Source of the DNA: Arthrinium phaeospermum
Lineage: Eukaryota; Ascomycota; Sordariomycetes; Amphisphaeriales; Apiosporaceae
NCBI GenBank assembly: GCA_006503535.1
Contig: QYRS01000003.1
Location: forward strand, 1,674,001 to 1,738,000
DNA length: 64,000 nucleotides
Direction of reading: 5' to 3'
In this document: piece after piece, positions 32,546 to 44,274 of the stretch
How positions within the stretch are numbered: position 1 is the first letter of the stretch
Layout of the letters: the number at the start of each line of letters is the position of its first letter
Notes under the pieces: model-generated
Told to the model about the DNA's origin: nothing
What the model saw: only the letters and a program-made list of their open reading frames with translations
Databases searched by the model: none
Made by a program: the position numbers and the translations under genes

Positions 32546-32676
32546 TTATTACAACAGATACGGTGATTCAGAGAGAGAACTGGCTCGTCTTCTGGAAGGC
32601 TATCAAGGGAGTGTGGGATGAGTTTGGTTGGCTACCAAGAAGATCTAAACCACGATTGGGAGCGATGGACACCCAA

Positions 32677-32685
32677 CTTTATATA
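32677..32685 (-). promoter_or_regulatory. Candidate TATA box of cutinase
   Basis: TATATAAAG on the minus strand, about 158 bp upstream of the cutinase ATG; a good sequence match at a plausible distance. Confidence 0.45.
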
Positions 32686-34529
32686 CATGGTGATGTCGAC
32701 ATGATATCAGCTACGTCCGAAGTTTCATCGTCTCATCGAGCTGAAAAACCCGGGCCATCACCAACGGTGAGCTACCTGCTACGTGGTACCTAGGCAACTC
32801 AATCGATCTCGGCACGGGGTTCCCCTTCATCGTGTCAGGTAAGAACTCGCGAGCCCAGCTGAAAGAAGCAGATTTCAGCGGATTCTCCAGGACCAGCCCA
32901 AGTCCTTCTTGAGGGCCTGGTGTTGTTAGTAGTTTCGAGTCGAGCTGCTGTCTAGCACTACTGCTGTGGATCACCAATCTGTGCCGGATACCGAACCCGT
33001 GGTCTGCCTCCAAAGGTGCTACTAGTAGTTGGTAGGTTTCCAAACCGCGCGCCTCCGCCGGGAATATAGTCGTGCAAGAGCGAGCAGCCTCGACGGGGAA
33101 ATTCAGGAGATGCGATTGGCTAGCGCTATAGCCTATGGATTGGACGGGGGCTAGTGTGGCTTGCTGTTTCGGACGAGGTGAAACCGCTATGGAAGTGGTA
33201 GTGGCTGTTTGTGGGGTTCGCCTTTACTAGCAAAGGAGGGCGCGCATTGAATTGGGCAGTCTTCTCGAAACCAACTTACTACGCAGAGGGGAGGTCAGGT
33301 TGGCGGATCCTCAGATGGGCGTTTTCTAGCATCATCCTCTTTTCTGGCAGCTATGTACCGGGTAGCTAGCTTGTCTGGCGGTTCGCGCCAGGAGCCAGAA
33401 CGGGCAATGAGCGCCGGCTGGCGTCTGTCGCATCAAGACAGGATGGGGAAATCCCGAGGTTCATACATATATTCTCGGCGCAGCAGAATATATTGATCTC
33501 GTCGAGCCACTTCCTTGGTATTCGTCCGTCTGCGATCTCACTACCGCCACTGATGGTTGCAGCCAGCTATTACCCGCCTTGATTACCAGAGTAGAAGCAC
33601 ACGATTACGACCTTCCACAATCTCAACCTAATATACGGTTGACATCCGATTTAACCATACGGATCATACATGGATCCGCTACAGCCGCGGCTGCCGTTTG
33701 TGTCAACCATGGGCTGATCGAAAGTCTACCTCATGAGGAGATACAGAGACATCTACGCGCCGAAGACTTTGCTCTTATCTTTGGAGCTGGAGCAACTAAT
33801 GTCACATCCCGAAAGCCACAGCTGCAGGCGTCGGCAATAAATGGATGGTCGGCAGTTACTATTCCGTTCCCCTCATCTGGGCAAACTCTACAGCGCATAT
33901 CTTTTCCTTCACAACATCATCAACAGGAATTTTGGGGGATCTTGCTCGGCGACCTCACCTGTCCAGGTACGGGAAATAACGAGATCTTGTGCAAACCTGC
34001 TAGATGGTAGTGGTTCAGTTGCAGCAATGCCAAAAACCAAGCTGCCCATGCCTAAGTCAGATCCTGTATATTACCCGGTATCTCGCACTTGGCAACTGTG
34101 GCATGAGTTATAGTATCCATTATATCAACGCACGATGCTACCAGGAGTATACGCAGGTCCGCCAATCGCATGCCAACCGGCGAGTGGAGACCACCATCAT
34201 GGACATTCAACCCCTCGATGTCTCCTGCCAAGGCCGTCCATCTGCATTTGACCATTCTCTCTGATTGGACTCGCGCAATCATGCTGTCGCATCGGGGGTG
34301 ATTATTATATGACTTCTCCGCATGGTCAAGATGAGCCATATCTGATTCATGGTCACCTCGTCTTGGACTACGTAGCTATACAGCTACTGAGGGGTCGCAT
34401 CTTTGGGGATATGTGGAAATAACTATAAGTACCGGTTATATGCTGTATGTCCCATGCATCAGCCTGAGTTCTGTAGTGCTCTAAGTTGGAAGACCACTTG
34501 GCCATTGTTTCTCTGGACTTCTGCCGGCA

Positions 34530-36560
34530 ATGTTTTCTCGTCTGTTTGGAGCTCTGGTGGCGCTCGCCGCCACGACTGCTGTGGCACAAGACCCTTCTGC
34601 TAGCTATGACTACATCATCGTGGGTTCCGGGGCGGCAGGTGCGCCGTTGGCGGCAAACCTGGCACGAGGCGGCCAATCGGTTCTCCTCCTAGAGGCTGGA
34701 GATGACCAGGCGAACAATCCTAACATCTCCTCGCTGGCAAACTTCAATCTCGCTACCAATGACGACAAGACGCGATGGGACTTCTGGACCAAGCATTCCG
34801 AGGATCCGGAACGCGAACTTAAGTATCTGCATATGGTCTGGAGAAAGACGGATGGCAGCTTCTACACAGGCGTCGACCCACCCGAGGGCGCCAAGCAGCT
34901 AGGTATCTGGTATCCACGAGCGGGAACACTCGGGGGATGTGCCATGCATAATGTAAGAAGCCAGAGCCGAGAAGTTGACATGTTGTATTGGTGAAGACAC
35001 ACAACCCCCTAACAGCGAGCTAGGCCGGTGTATGCGCCCTGCCCGCCGACGCTGACTGGGACATCATCGTTAACAAGACGGGAGACGAGAGCTGGTCGGC
35101 CACAAACATGCGCAAATACTGGACCAAGATGGAGAAGAACGAGGACCTGCCCAAGGGCACTCCCGGGCACGGCTTTGACGGTTGGCTGAGCACCACCATG
35201 GGGGATACTGCCTGGGCATCCGAGAACAACGACATGAAGACCATGGCCCAGCAATTGGTCGAGGCCACGGGAGGCAACAAATCCGATACCGCTACCTTGG
35301 CCAAGAAAGATATGAACTCGCCAGATCCCAACCGAGACCACGATACCGGCGTCTTTAGTCTCTCCGCCCACGCGAACAAAGAGGGCATGCGCACGGGGAC
35401 TAACACGTACCTCAAGGCCACTCTCGCTGACTCGGCCAAATACCCCCTGACCATACAGCTCGAGACCCTCGTGACAAAGGTGCTGTTTGACGAGGAAGCC
35501 AAAGAGCCGACCGCTATCGGCGTCGAGTACCTAGAAGGCAAGTCCCTTTACTCCGCCGACCCGCGCTACGATCCCAAGGCGCAAGGCAAACCGGGCCGGG
35601 CCTACGCCAAGAAGGAAGTCATCCTCTCGGGCGGCGCCTTCAACACGCCGCAGATCCTGAAGCTGAGCGGCATCGGCCCCGCCGCGGAGCTCGAGAAGTT
35701 CGCCATCCCCGTCGTCAAGGACCTCCCCGGCGTCGGCGAGCGCGTGGCCGACAACTACGAGAACAACCTGCTGGCGCTGGCGGCGAAGCCCCTGAACGGC
35801 TCCGCGGGCCCCATCTCGGTGATGCTGCGGACCCCGACGGCCGGCGGGGGCGACGCGTACGGCCGCAACATCTATGCTTGGTGCAACTCTTTCTCCTTCG
35901 AGGGCTACTGGCCCGGCTACCCGACCGAGTACGGCCCCGCCGAGTACGAGTGCGCCTTCGTGCACATGAACCCCAAGTCGCAGGCCGGCTACGTGCGCCT
36001 GCGCAGCGCGGACCCGCGCGACACGCCCGAGATCAACCTGCGCTTCTACGAGACGGGCGCGGATCAGGACTTGACGGAACAGCTGGATGCGGTAAGTGCA
36101 TACCTGGTATAACCCAATATCCAAAGTGTCACCCCTCTTCCACCAGATCCATCTACTACCGAACTTACCCTTTTACCAATCCCAAATTACCAACTAACAC
36201 GCCCAACAGATCAAGACGTTCCGCAAAGCCTTCGCCACGGCCCCGGCGCCCATTACCCCCTTCCAAGAACTACACCCGTGCCCAAATACCACGCTGAGCG
36301 AAATGGGGGGCTGCACCGACGCGGAGCAAAAGGAGTACCTCAAGCTGCAGGCGCACAGCCACCACGTGACGTCCGGATGCGCCATCGGCGGCGACGACGA
36401 CGCCATGGCGGTGCTGGACTCCAAGTTCCGCGTGCGCGGCGTCAAGAACCTGCGCGTCGTCGACGGCAGCGCGTTCCCCGTCGTCCCCGGCGCGTTCCCC
36501 GTGTGTCCCACTATGATGTTGGGGGAGAAGGCGGCCGAGGATATACTGGCGGAGGCTTGA
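34530..36560 (+). CDS. Secreted GMC oxidoreductase (FAD-dependent)
   Basis: Flavoprotein of the glucose-methanol-choline family, probably an extracellular alcohol or sugar oxidase or dehydrogenase (AA3 type); substrate not predictable. Exons 34530-34952, 35024-36091 and 36210-36560 give 613 residues; all junctions are phase 0. A signal peptide (MFSRLFGALVALAATTAVAQ) precedes the FAD-binding motif YIIVGSGAAGAPLAANLARG with LLLEAGDD. The second GMC signature is near GGAFNTPQILKLSGIGP. The C-terminal part has HHVTSGC with the likely catalytic His, RVVDGSAFPVVPGAFPVCP and a terminal GEKAAEDIL. The partner catalytic position carries no obvious His or Asn in the usual place, so the active-site pair needs a structural check. 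The third exon and the 3' part of exon 2 are very GC-rich. Head-to-head with cutinase. Confidence 0.92.
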
Positions 36561-37155
36561 GGTGGTTGGTCTACTTGATTGGATTGGGGACAATGGCCGA
36601 TTGTTTAGTGGGAGAGTGACAGTAGCCACCCAGACCGTTGGATTATGTCAACATACTTACTAGAAGTTCCCTCCTTTTGAATAAAATCTGGGCCGTACCG
36701 GGGAAGATCGTTGTATACCCACGTGCGTATTGCGGATGCCCGTTTTGGAAAGCAGGGCTCTTACGGAGTCATCTGATTGGGTCGCCAGGTGAGACTGACA
36801 TAGGTACACGTACTTACTTTCACTTACACGCCGTATTCGTATTTGGGCGAATGGCTTACACTTAGCTTCTTGCTGTGAGACATACCTAAAGTGAGACATC
36901 GACTCTAACAAGTCTAGGGCAGACTTAGGAGAACAGTCGCTGCTAAGCACCGCAATAATCTGATAATACCGCAACTTGGCAAATTGCAGGGACACAGGAC
37001 AGTACCGATGAGGAAATATGGCGCTATTTTACATGCCTGATTGTTGTTATTTTTTTTTTTCGAGAGCTTTTGTCATTCATCTATACCAAATATAAAGGGT
37101 AGGGGGCGGTCAGATCCAGCCTCTGGTAGAACGTCATTTCTCGCTCGATATGTTT
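36561..37155. other. Convergent intergenic spacer
   Basis: About 0.6 kb between the 3' ends of the GMC (+) and threonine synthase (-) genes. It includes a T10 run near 37051; no gene. Confidence 0.6.
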
Positions 37156-38931
37156 TTATGCTCCCTCAGCCTTCAGCTCCTCTTCCACTTGCTTCTTGAC
37201 GAGCTCGCGAACAGCCTTCCAGTCGTTCTCGACCTCGGCAATGCGCTTTTCCTTCTGTTCTAAGCCGACAAACTCCGAAGGCAAGACTTGTTTCTCGAAA
37301 TCAAACCCGCTCTCTTCCTTCAGGGCCATCTCGACAGCGCCCGCGAACTTGGCCGGGTGAGCAGTAGACAGCGAGATGTGCGGTGTCTGCTCGTCCCGTT
37401 GCTTGGAGCGCGCGGCCGCGGCAACACCAACAGCCGTGTGAGGATCTAAGACGTAGTTGATCTTGTTGAAGTACTGCTTGATGGTCTCCACGGTCTGCGA
37501 GTCGCTCACCCGCTCACTCTCAAAGTCGCGCTTGGCAGCTTCATGTACGTCCTTGTACACAGGTCCAAAGCCGCCACTAGTCTTGAGCTGCTTAAGCCAA
37601 GAAGCGACTTCCTGGCCGGCTTGCTTCTTGTTCCATTCGTCGTCCATCTTTGCTGACGCCGCAAACTCGTAGGCGAGGTACCACAGCAGTCGCTCGAAGT
37701 TACTCGAGACAAGAATGTCCATGGCCGGGCTCAAAGTCTCCTTGACACCCTCGGGGTCGGCTTGGACACCATCTTGAGCGAGTCCACCTTCTGCCTGTGC
37801 GCCGCTGACAGGCTTCTTCTCGTACTTGCCAGTCTTCCAGAAACGGTCGAGGATATCGTTCTCGTTGGTGGCGACGACGAACTTCTCGACGGGAAGTCCC
37901 ATTCGGTGCGCGAAGTAGCCTGCCAGGATATCGCCGAAGTTGCCCGTGGGGACCACAAAGCGCACCTTATCTCCAACGTTGAAGGTCGATGATGCCTTGA
38001 CCAGAGAGAAGTATGAATGGAAGTAGTAAACGATCTGAGCAAGAATGCGAGCCCAGTTGATGCTGTTGACCGCACCAAGGTTAAGTGTCGAGTTGATGTC
38101 AGGATCGGCGAAAAGAGCCTTGACGATATCCTGGCAGTCGTCAAAGGTACCGGTGACAGCCAGGTTGTGAACGTTCTTGTCCAGCACTGTCGTCATCTGA
38201 GCCTCCTGAATAGGGCTGACTCGTCCCTTGGGGTGAAGGATGAATACGGAGACATCCTTCTTGCCTCTTAAGCCGTAAATAGCAGCCGAGCCGGTGTCGC
38301 CGCTTGTCGCGCCTACAACTGACAGGTGGTGTCGATCTATTTGCTGTGAGTTATTGCTCTTCTGCGTTTCGTCAGGGGACGTCTGGTTGTTGGAACCCAC
38401 CTCGTCCAGTTTTGCCCTCGTTCTTCCTCGTGAGGAAATACTCAAAAAGGTTGCCCAAGAACTGCAGCGCGACGTCCTTGAAGGCGAAGGTCGGGCCGTG
38501 GAACAGCTCGAGAAGGTATAGGTTGTCGTGCAGGTGCTTCAGAGGAGCGGTTTCGGGCGCGCGAAATGTCGAGTAACTCCGGTCGATGATGCCCTTCAGG
38601 TCGTCGCGGGGGATTTCGGTGGGAGAGATGTAGAGCGACAGGACTTCGAGGGCAAGGTCTGCGAAGGAGAGATCCTTCCAGCTCTGCCACTGAGTGGCCG
38701 CAGGGATCTGCTCTGGGATGTAAAGACCGCCGTCAGATGCGAGACCCTTCAGCACGACGTCTTCGAAAGAAAGCTACCCAGCGTCAGTATATTCCTAGGA
38801 ATTGCGGCGAAGCCTGTCTGAAAGGGGCAGCAGCTAGGTCATCGTACGTCGTAGTCATCACCCCGCGTGCTGAGATAGCGCTGGGGCGAGCCACTGGAGG
38901 CTTCTCCGTTAGTAGTAGCACCGTTCAACAT
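37156..38931 (-). CDS. THR4: Threonine synthase
   Basis: PLP-dependent lyase that converts O-phosphohomoserine to threonine, the last step of threonine synthesis. Exons 38931-38848, 38773-38401 and 38336-37156 give 545 residues. The junctions restore DDYD-LSFEDVVLKGLASDGG and KTGR-DRHHLSVVGATSGDTG; the last splits a GAT codon across a 64-nt intron with acceptor AATAG. The Schiff-base Lys is in GPTFAFKDVALQFLG (about residue 127). VVGATSGDTGSAA and VPTGNFGDILAGYFA are the expected PLP-phosphate and substrate loops. The N-terminus with YLSTRG is typical of the class, so the start at 38931 is well supported. The C-terminus is a charged helical tail (EVENDWKAVRELVKKQ). No targeting peptide is evident. 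Confidence 0.95.
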
Positions 38932-39530
38932 GATGAAAGTGTCACTGGACTTCGACAATATCCAAGAGATCGCAACAAGATAGCCCAGCAGGTCAAAAAA
39001 GACTCGTAAAGATTCGTTCCGGCGCGCAGGAGAAAAAAAATTAAGACGGTTGCGAATGAACCTAGAAATAGACTATGAGTAAGTAGGAAGGAGGGCGATG
39101 GTCGCCCGAAAATCGGCTTTGCCCCGCACTAGGCTGCTTTTGGCTTCTAGCGCTGGCGATCTATGCAGACAGGGTCAAAGTTCAGGGTCACTGCAGCCAG
39201 CTAGCTACCCAATAGGCGTCTCGTCTCGTCTTTTGCATCATCTTCAATTGATCCTTCTCACTGATCGATCTCTTTTACCATCTACCTCTTCTCGGTATTC
39301 CAACCTGTAAAGCCTATGGGATGCCATTATATTTAGGGTAACCAAGTGTCAATCATATTATCGACCACATTTCTGCCATTTCCCACCATCGTTATTATCA
39401 TTTCATCCATGTCATGACTTCGTATGTTCCTTGAGACCCATTATGTTGCCGTTACTGCCCCTCTCGCTCTCCTTCCACATTCGATTTGTAACATGCTCTG
39501 CGGAGCTCATCGAGCTGTGGACGATGATCG
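38932..39530. other. Intergenic between tandem minus-strand genes
   Basis: About 0.6 kb holding the aquaporin 3' end region and the threonine synthase promoter. No general amino-acid-control site (TGACTC) was seen close to the start on quick reading, and no gene is present. Confidence 0.5.
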
Positions 39531-40975
39531 TCTACGGCTCATGATCTCTGCCTTCTTTTCGGGGTTGACGGTGGGGTCGTTGGCCGGGTCACCATCGGCG
39601 CCGGGGTTGGCCATCTATGCACTGTTAGTAACTTTGCAGTCGTGGTGATGTAACTCATAGCGCTGCTTACCTCATACTCCAGGGTCTTGATGAACATGTA
39701 GAATGCCACTGCGATGATGGACCCTATCAGTGGCCCGATCCAGTAAATCCAATGCTCGGGGTCGAACGTCAAGGTGACGACGCATGGCCCGAAAGAGCGC
39801 GCTGGGTTGAGCGAGCCACCAGTGAACTGGACACCAACCATCTCGGCTATGAACAAGGCCATGCCGATAGCCACTGGTGCAAGGTACGTGGCTTTGTGCT
39901 TCTCCTTGGCCATCATGAAGATGGTGAAGACCAACTCGGCCGTCAGTATAGCCTCGATGAAGACGCCCTGGACCTGGCTCGTGCCGCCGCTCAAGGTGGT
40001 CCGGACGTTGAAGTTTTCGGGGAACAGGAATCGGACCACCACCGAGGCGAGCAGAGAGCCCAGCATCTGTGCGATGAACAAGCAAATTGCCCGCGTGACG
40101 GAGATGGCTTTCACCATAACCATGGCGAGTGTCACCGCCGGATTAAAAAGGCCACCGCTGATGCGGAAGAAGATCCATACATTGACCATGAGTGACATGC
40201 CAAAGATGACGGAGATGTACAGCAAAACCGAGACGTCAAACCCAGTGGAGCCACCAGTTGTCGTGTTGCTGTCCGAACTGCTGTTGGCGTCGTTGGCTTG
40301 GGATTGAATGTTGGCCACCTCAGTCCCGGCGAAGGCAAAAAATAGGAAGAGCGTAGTCCCAATGAATTCGCCCAAGGTGGCGACGAAGTGGTTCTTGAAG
40401 TTCGAGTTCATCCATTGAGTCATTGGCAGACGGAGGACTTGCATCTTCTCTTGGTCGCTCAACTCTTTCCAAGTGGGAGCCCTCCGAACATAGCCCATCT
40501 CCTCGTCCACGATTGGACCGTTCCTGTTGCTGCGCGTCTCGTCGAAATTGGCTTTCGATGGTGTATTCTGATCGAAGTCGCTATATTGACGGTTCAGGAA
40601 AGCACGGGGTGGCCGGCTTCTGCTAGCTCTTCGGGATGGCTGAAGGTCTGGGTGCCTGGGCTCTTCACGTCCCCGAGGGACGTCTCGGTCGGCGAGGTCA
40701 TTCTCGTCCCACCAATCGTCCTTCTCGCGTGAGTTGGAGATACGGCCGAACCCCCCAATGGGATTTCCAATCTGGGGAGGTCTGCTCTGAGGCCGTGCCG
40801 AATTGGCTCTTCGAGGGCGGCCTGCGTCCCCGGATTTGGGCCGGGGGACGGATTTTTGGGGCTCGGTATCCGAGTCCGAATTGCGCTCAGGGACTTCATG
40901 GAGGTCGGAGGGACCACCGGGAATTCCCAGTTGTCCGGGTAGGGGCAACTGCGGGTCGTGGCTGGAAGCCATCAT
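39531..40975 (-). CDS. Aquaporin (MIP family) with long N-terminal extension
   Basis: Channel for water or small solutes across a membrane. Exon 1 is 40975-39671 and exon 2 is 39614-39531, with a 56-nt intron (donor GTAAGC, branch CTAAC, acceptor ATAG), giving 462 residues. The end is predicted as YE-MANPGADGDPAND...IIEP. Six hydrophobic segments lie between residues ~195 and 430. Both pore motifs are present: GGLFNPAVT (NPA 278-280) and GGSLNPARSFGP (NPA 390-392). The second resembles orthodox water channels more than glycerol facilitators, which usually have an Asp after it. The first ~190 residues are polar, rich in Arg, Pro and Ser, and probably a regulatory cytosolic tail. Retaining the intron shifts the frame and gives a 43-residue alternative basic tail ending at 39539. 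Two adjacent ATGs lie at the start; the first is used. Confidence 0.92.
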
Positions 40976-41047
40976 GAGTGGTTCTGATTATTGTTATGGA
41001 AAGGGCTGAGGACAAGGTCCTTTGATGAACTGATGAGGTGCCAAAGG

Positions 41048-41055
41048 CTATATAG
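41048..41055 (-). promoter_or_regulatory. Candidate TATA box of aquaporin
   Basis: CTATATAG (palindromic) about 73 bp upstream of the aquaporin ATG; suitable position for a fungal TATA element. Confidence 0.4.
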
Positions 41056-42166
41056 GCCAAGCTTGAAATGAGGGGCGATTCGTTGGTGAGTTGCTCTGGA
41101 CAATCCGGTCTTAACATTGGACGAGGCTTCCTCCGATATATATGTTTTTCCTAACAGCGCCATGCAGGCCCCTTCTTGGATAACCAACGTGGTCGAGAAG
41201 GCGCAACTACGTCGTCGATCCAAGGACACCAGCCACCTGCATGACTCCATCAGCTCTTGCCAAAGTACTTCGTGGATCCAAGGTCAGGGTTTCCAAGTCT
41301 TGGCTCAAAATAGCCAACGGCAATATAGAACTTCTTGGCTCCATGGATAGACCCTGAAGTCGATCGCTGCATGTCGTTGATCGGGACACCTGGAGAACCT
41401 GGTGGTGTAGTCTGTGATCGTGGCATTGGACGCCGCAACGCACGAATAGAAAGTCAAGTGAAGGGAATGACGTGAGCTAGACTCGGTCTGCCAAAAGCAA
41501 TACTCAAGGGAATATCCAGGCTGAAACAGACCACAATGCCGAGCACCATGCGTGGTTGGAGCCAGCCAGTTATACCAGATCAGATATGCGTTGGTTACTG
41601 GGATCATCGCGGCTCAGCTGAAAGAATAAGAAAAACCTGCCACTGAATAAACCACCACAACACCCAAAAATTCCCGACGACCTCATTGGTGGCCGCCGAA
41701 AATCGTACACCTAAACAGTAAGTCAGCGCAGACGTCAGGCCAGTCGCGGCTTTCAGGCACAAGCAATTGGCGCCGGCTTTTGTTGGGGTTCAACACGGGG
41801 GTGGCCAAGGTCACAAACTCCGAATGAAGCCGGGAAAGAAGGAAGTTGCTGCTGACACACGACTGTGACCGGTGTGTCGGCTTCAAGAACGAAAAGAAAA
41901 ACGTGGTTGGTCACGTCGATGCAACGCGTGTGGTAAGTAGATGGATATTTGCCTATCTCGAGGTCGAGGCTGAAGGAAAAAAAAAATAAAGATCCTGGAA
42001 GGAGACGGGGCACCGTGTGCCCGCCCAGGTCTCCTCCATCGTTCCCTCCTGTTCGAAGCCGGAATACCAACCACCGCATCCCAAGACTCCGCGGCTGTCC
42101 TTTGTCTGCATATCTCAAATTTGCCTGGTCACGATGGGTCACGGTTGCCAAGATTTCGGGTTAAAT

Positions 42167-42631
42167 ATGCGTACGTGTGTTGTTGCCGTTGCCGCTGTCG
42201 CCGTCTTCGCTGTGACTGTGGCAAGCTGCATGGTGATGGGTAACGCAGATCCTTTCATCTATACGCCGGTCAGAGGACGAGGAAAAGCATTGGTAACATG
42301 TAATAATGCTTACACGCTATTCGCTCGCATATGGGCTCATTGCTTGACAGGTGCGCTGAAACATACACACATGGCAAGCCGCTATAGCCAAGTATCAAGA
42401 GGAGAGACATTACGGCTACGAGCGCCACAGCCGCTCAAGACCACTGCACATCATTCACCACCGTTGCAAACCACGTGTCCCCGCGTTATCCCCAAATGTG
42501 AGACACGGGAAGAGCTGTCTATGCAGCCTGCTCGATCCGGGCCGTTATGCATGTGCTTTCCCTCCTCCTTAGCCCTTCGTCAGAGTGATCGTCGTCCACT
42601 GCATTGCTTCCGTCCTGCAGCATGCTGTTGA
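42167..42631 (+). CDS. Weak candidate small secreted protein
   Basis: An unspliced frame of 154 residues beginning MRTCVVAVAAVAVFAVTVAS, which resembles a signal peptide. The remainder is basic, with His-, Pro- and Cys-containing segments and no recognisable domain. The frame also opens further upstream (42017), and the codon pattern is not clearly coding, so this may be chance. Listed because its length and signal-like start could fit a lineage-specific secreted protein. Confidence 0.15.
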   Translation: MRTCVVAVAAVAVFAVTVASCMVMGNADPFIYTPVRGRGKALVTCNNAYTLFARIWAHCLTGALKHTHMASRYSQVSRGETLRLRAPQPLKTTAHHSPPLQTTCPRVIPKCETREELSMQPARSGPLCMCFPSSLALRQSDRRPLHCFRPAACC

Positions 42632-44274
42632 ATAACACCGCTGTTTTGATGCTTCGCAAGAACTGACTGAATAAAGATTAGATCGACCTTGAACGACGAG
42701 GTGCGGTATGACAAAAGAACTGCACGAGTCATTGCCGAGGCCAGCCACCACTACACGGCCTCATGACTAATGGCTGGGGGTAAGCCAGCTTCTGCCGATC
42801 CAGTTCATTAATGCAGTCAGCATCCAATGCGTACTGGCAACTTTGCCCTAGGCAGCCCCAGGCAGCCCTAGGTCGATCTCCCATGCGGCCATACCTTGGG
42901 CAGATACAGATATACTACTACGGGGCTGGGGGTCCGATTTCCTGGCAGCGCCATTGGGCACCGAACCGCTCGTCTTGATCTACATGGGATGCCTATCTGG
43001 GATCGTCCGAAGTATAACGACCCCTGACCCTGTGGGCGCGCGCCCTATACTCCGGGCACTGGGACTGGGACGGAGGCTGGTCCGTCCGGCCTTTTGTTTC
43101 TCTTACGTACCAGTATTTGCTGTGCATAGTATAGGGGTCCCAAAATGGCTCGAAGAAGAGACGATGGGCCTCGGGAAATCTCGATCTTGATGGGCTGGGT
43201 ATACTCATGAGGATCTCGTCAACGTCCGAAAGCAGGGTTAGCCCCTCATCTGGTAGACCTCTGTGGTTTGGACCGCATGTTCAGCCAGCCCCATTTTGAG
43301 AGGCCAGACAATGCAAGCTGACATTGAACATATGGTTCTTGCATTTCTCGCAATATTACCTGCAATATACCGATGATCAAGTCGCTCTGCTGGGATACCC
43401 TCTAGGTGTGTTGTGGCGGCGAACTGAAGATATCATATCAACCTGCGGATGCCTAAGCAATAAGGGAAACCCGCATGTTCTAGCTTTTGGGCGTCCTTAT
43501 CAGGCACATTCTGATCGAGACATTGCCGACGCACTTGATCGAGATCATCATCACTCGAGATTTGTCGGGCTCTGACGGAAGAGAACCGATGCCTAATGTC
43601 TATTCGCCCAGTATCTCTCTATGGGCCCATTCCCTCCCCCCATGGATGGGCCATGTTCTTTTTTGAGCACACAGAGTGACCTGCAGCTTACCACAGAAGT
43701 CTCTTACATCAGAGATTTCTGGTCTCTGCAAAAACAATAGCAAGTCTTTGCATCATATACCGCTGATTGATCCTGTGGGATTTCACTCCAATCCGGCTGA
43801 GTAATTGGCCAATCTCTATCTGAGCATGGAAAAATAACTTCAATGGCGGACTGTCATTTGATCTCATGTCGTTGTTGGGTCCTTTGAAAGAGAAGACAGC
43901 TGGGACGGATTCACAGCCGTCTTGTTACGTTATACCCCAAACTCCATTATTAAACCCCTTTTCTGCAGCCTGCGAACCACCATCTGGCTAAATGGCGTGC
44001 TTATGACATAACACCCATTCCAACGAGCCTCTAGCGACCCCTTTCCCTTTCATATACGTGACTTATATTCATGCTGATCGTATTGATCCCTTGGGCTTAC
44101 AAACACCGTCGGGTTCCAGTGGTCGCCACCTGTGAAGGGTCCGGTATCATGTAATGCACTGTAATACTGCAGAATAAGCGCCACACCATGTTGGCATATC
44201 AACATTATTGCACATCTCATAAAGCAAGTACATGCATGGGTTGGGACGGAAAACTTGGATTTATTTCGAGGCTG

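Larger units (their letters stand above)
32520..34529. promoter_or_regulatory. Divergent intergenic region, cutinase/GMC
   Basis: About 2 kb between the starts of the cutinase (-) and GMC oxidoreductase (+) genes. An open frame at 33579-34010 has no recognisable features and is not called. Shared regulation of the two secreted enzymes is possible but unproven. Confidence 0.5.
40976..44274. other. 3.3-kb intergenic region
   Basis: Between the aquaporin start (-) and the 3' end of the PLP-homeostasis gene (-). No recognisable gene. One frame, 42167-42631, starts with a hydrophobic signal-like segment and is discussed as a weak candidate only. Confidence 0.5.

Noticed and set aside
33579..34010. 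143-codon frame between cutinase and GMC genes
   Set aside because: No recognisable domain, signal peptide or repeat, and located in a divergent promoter region; length is compatible with chance.
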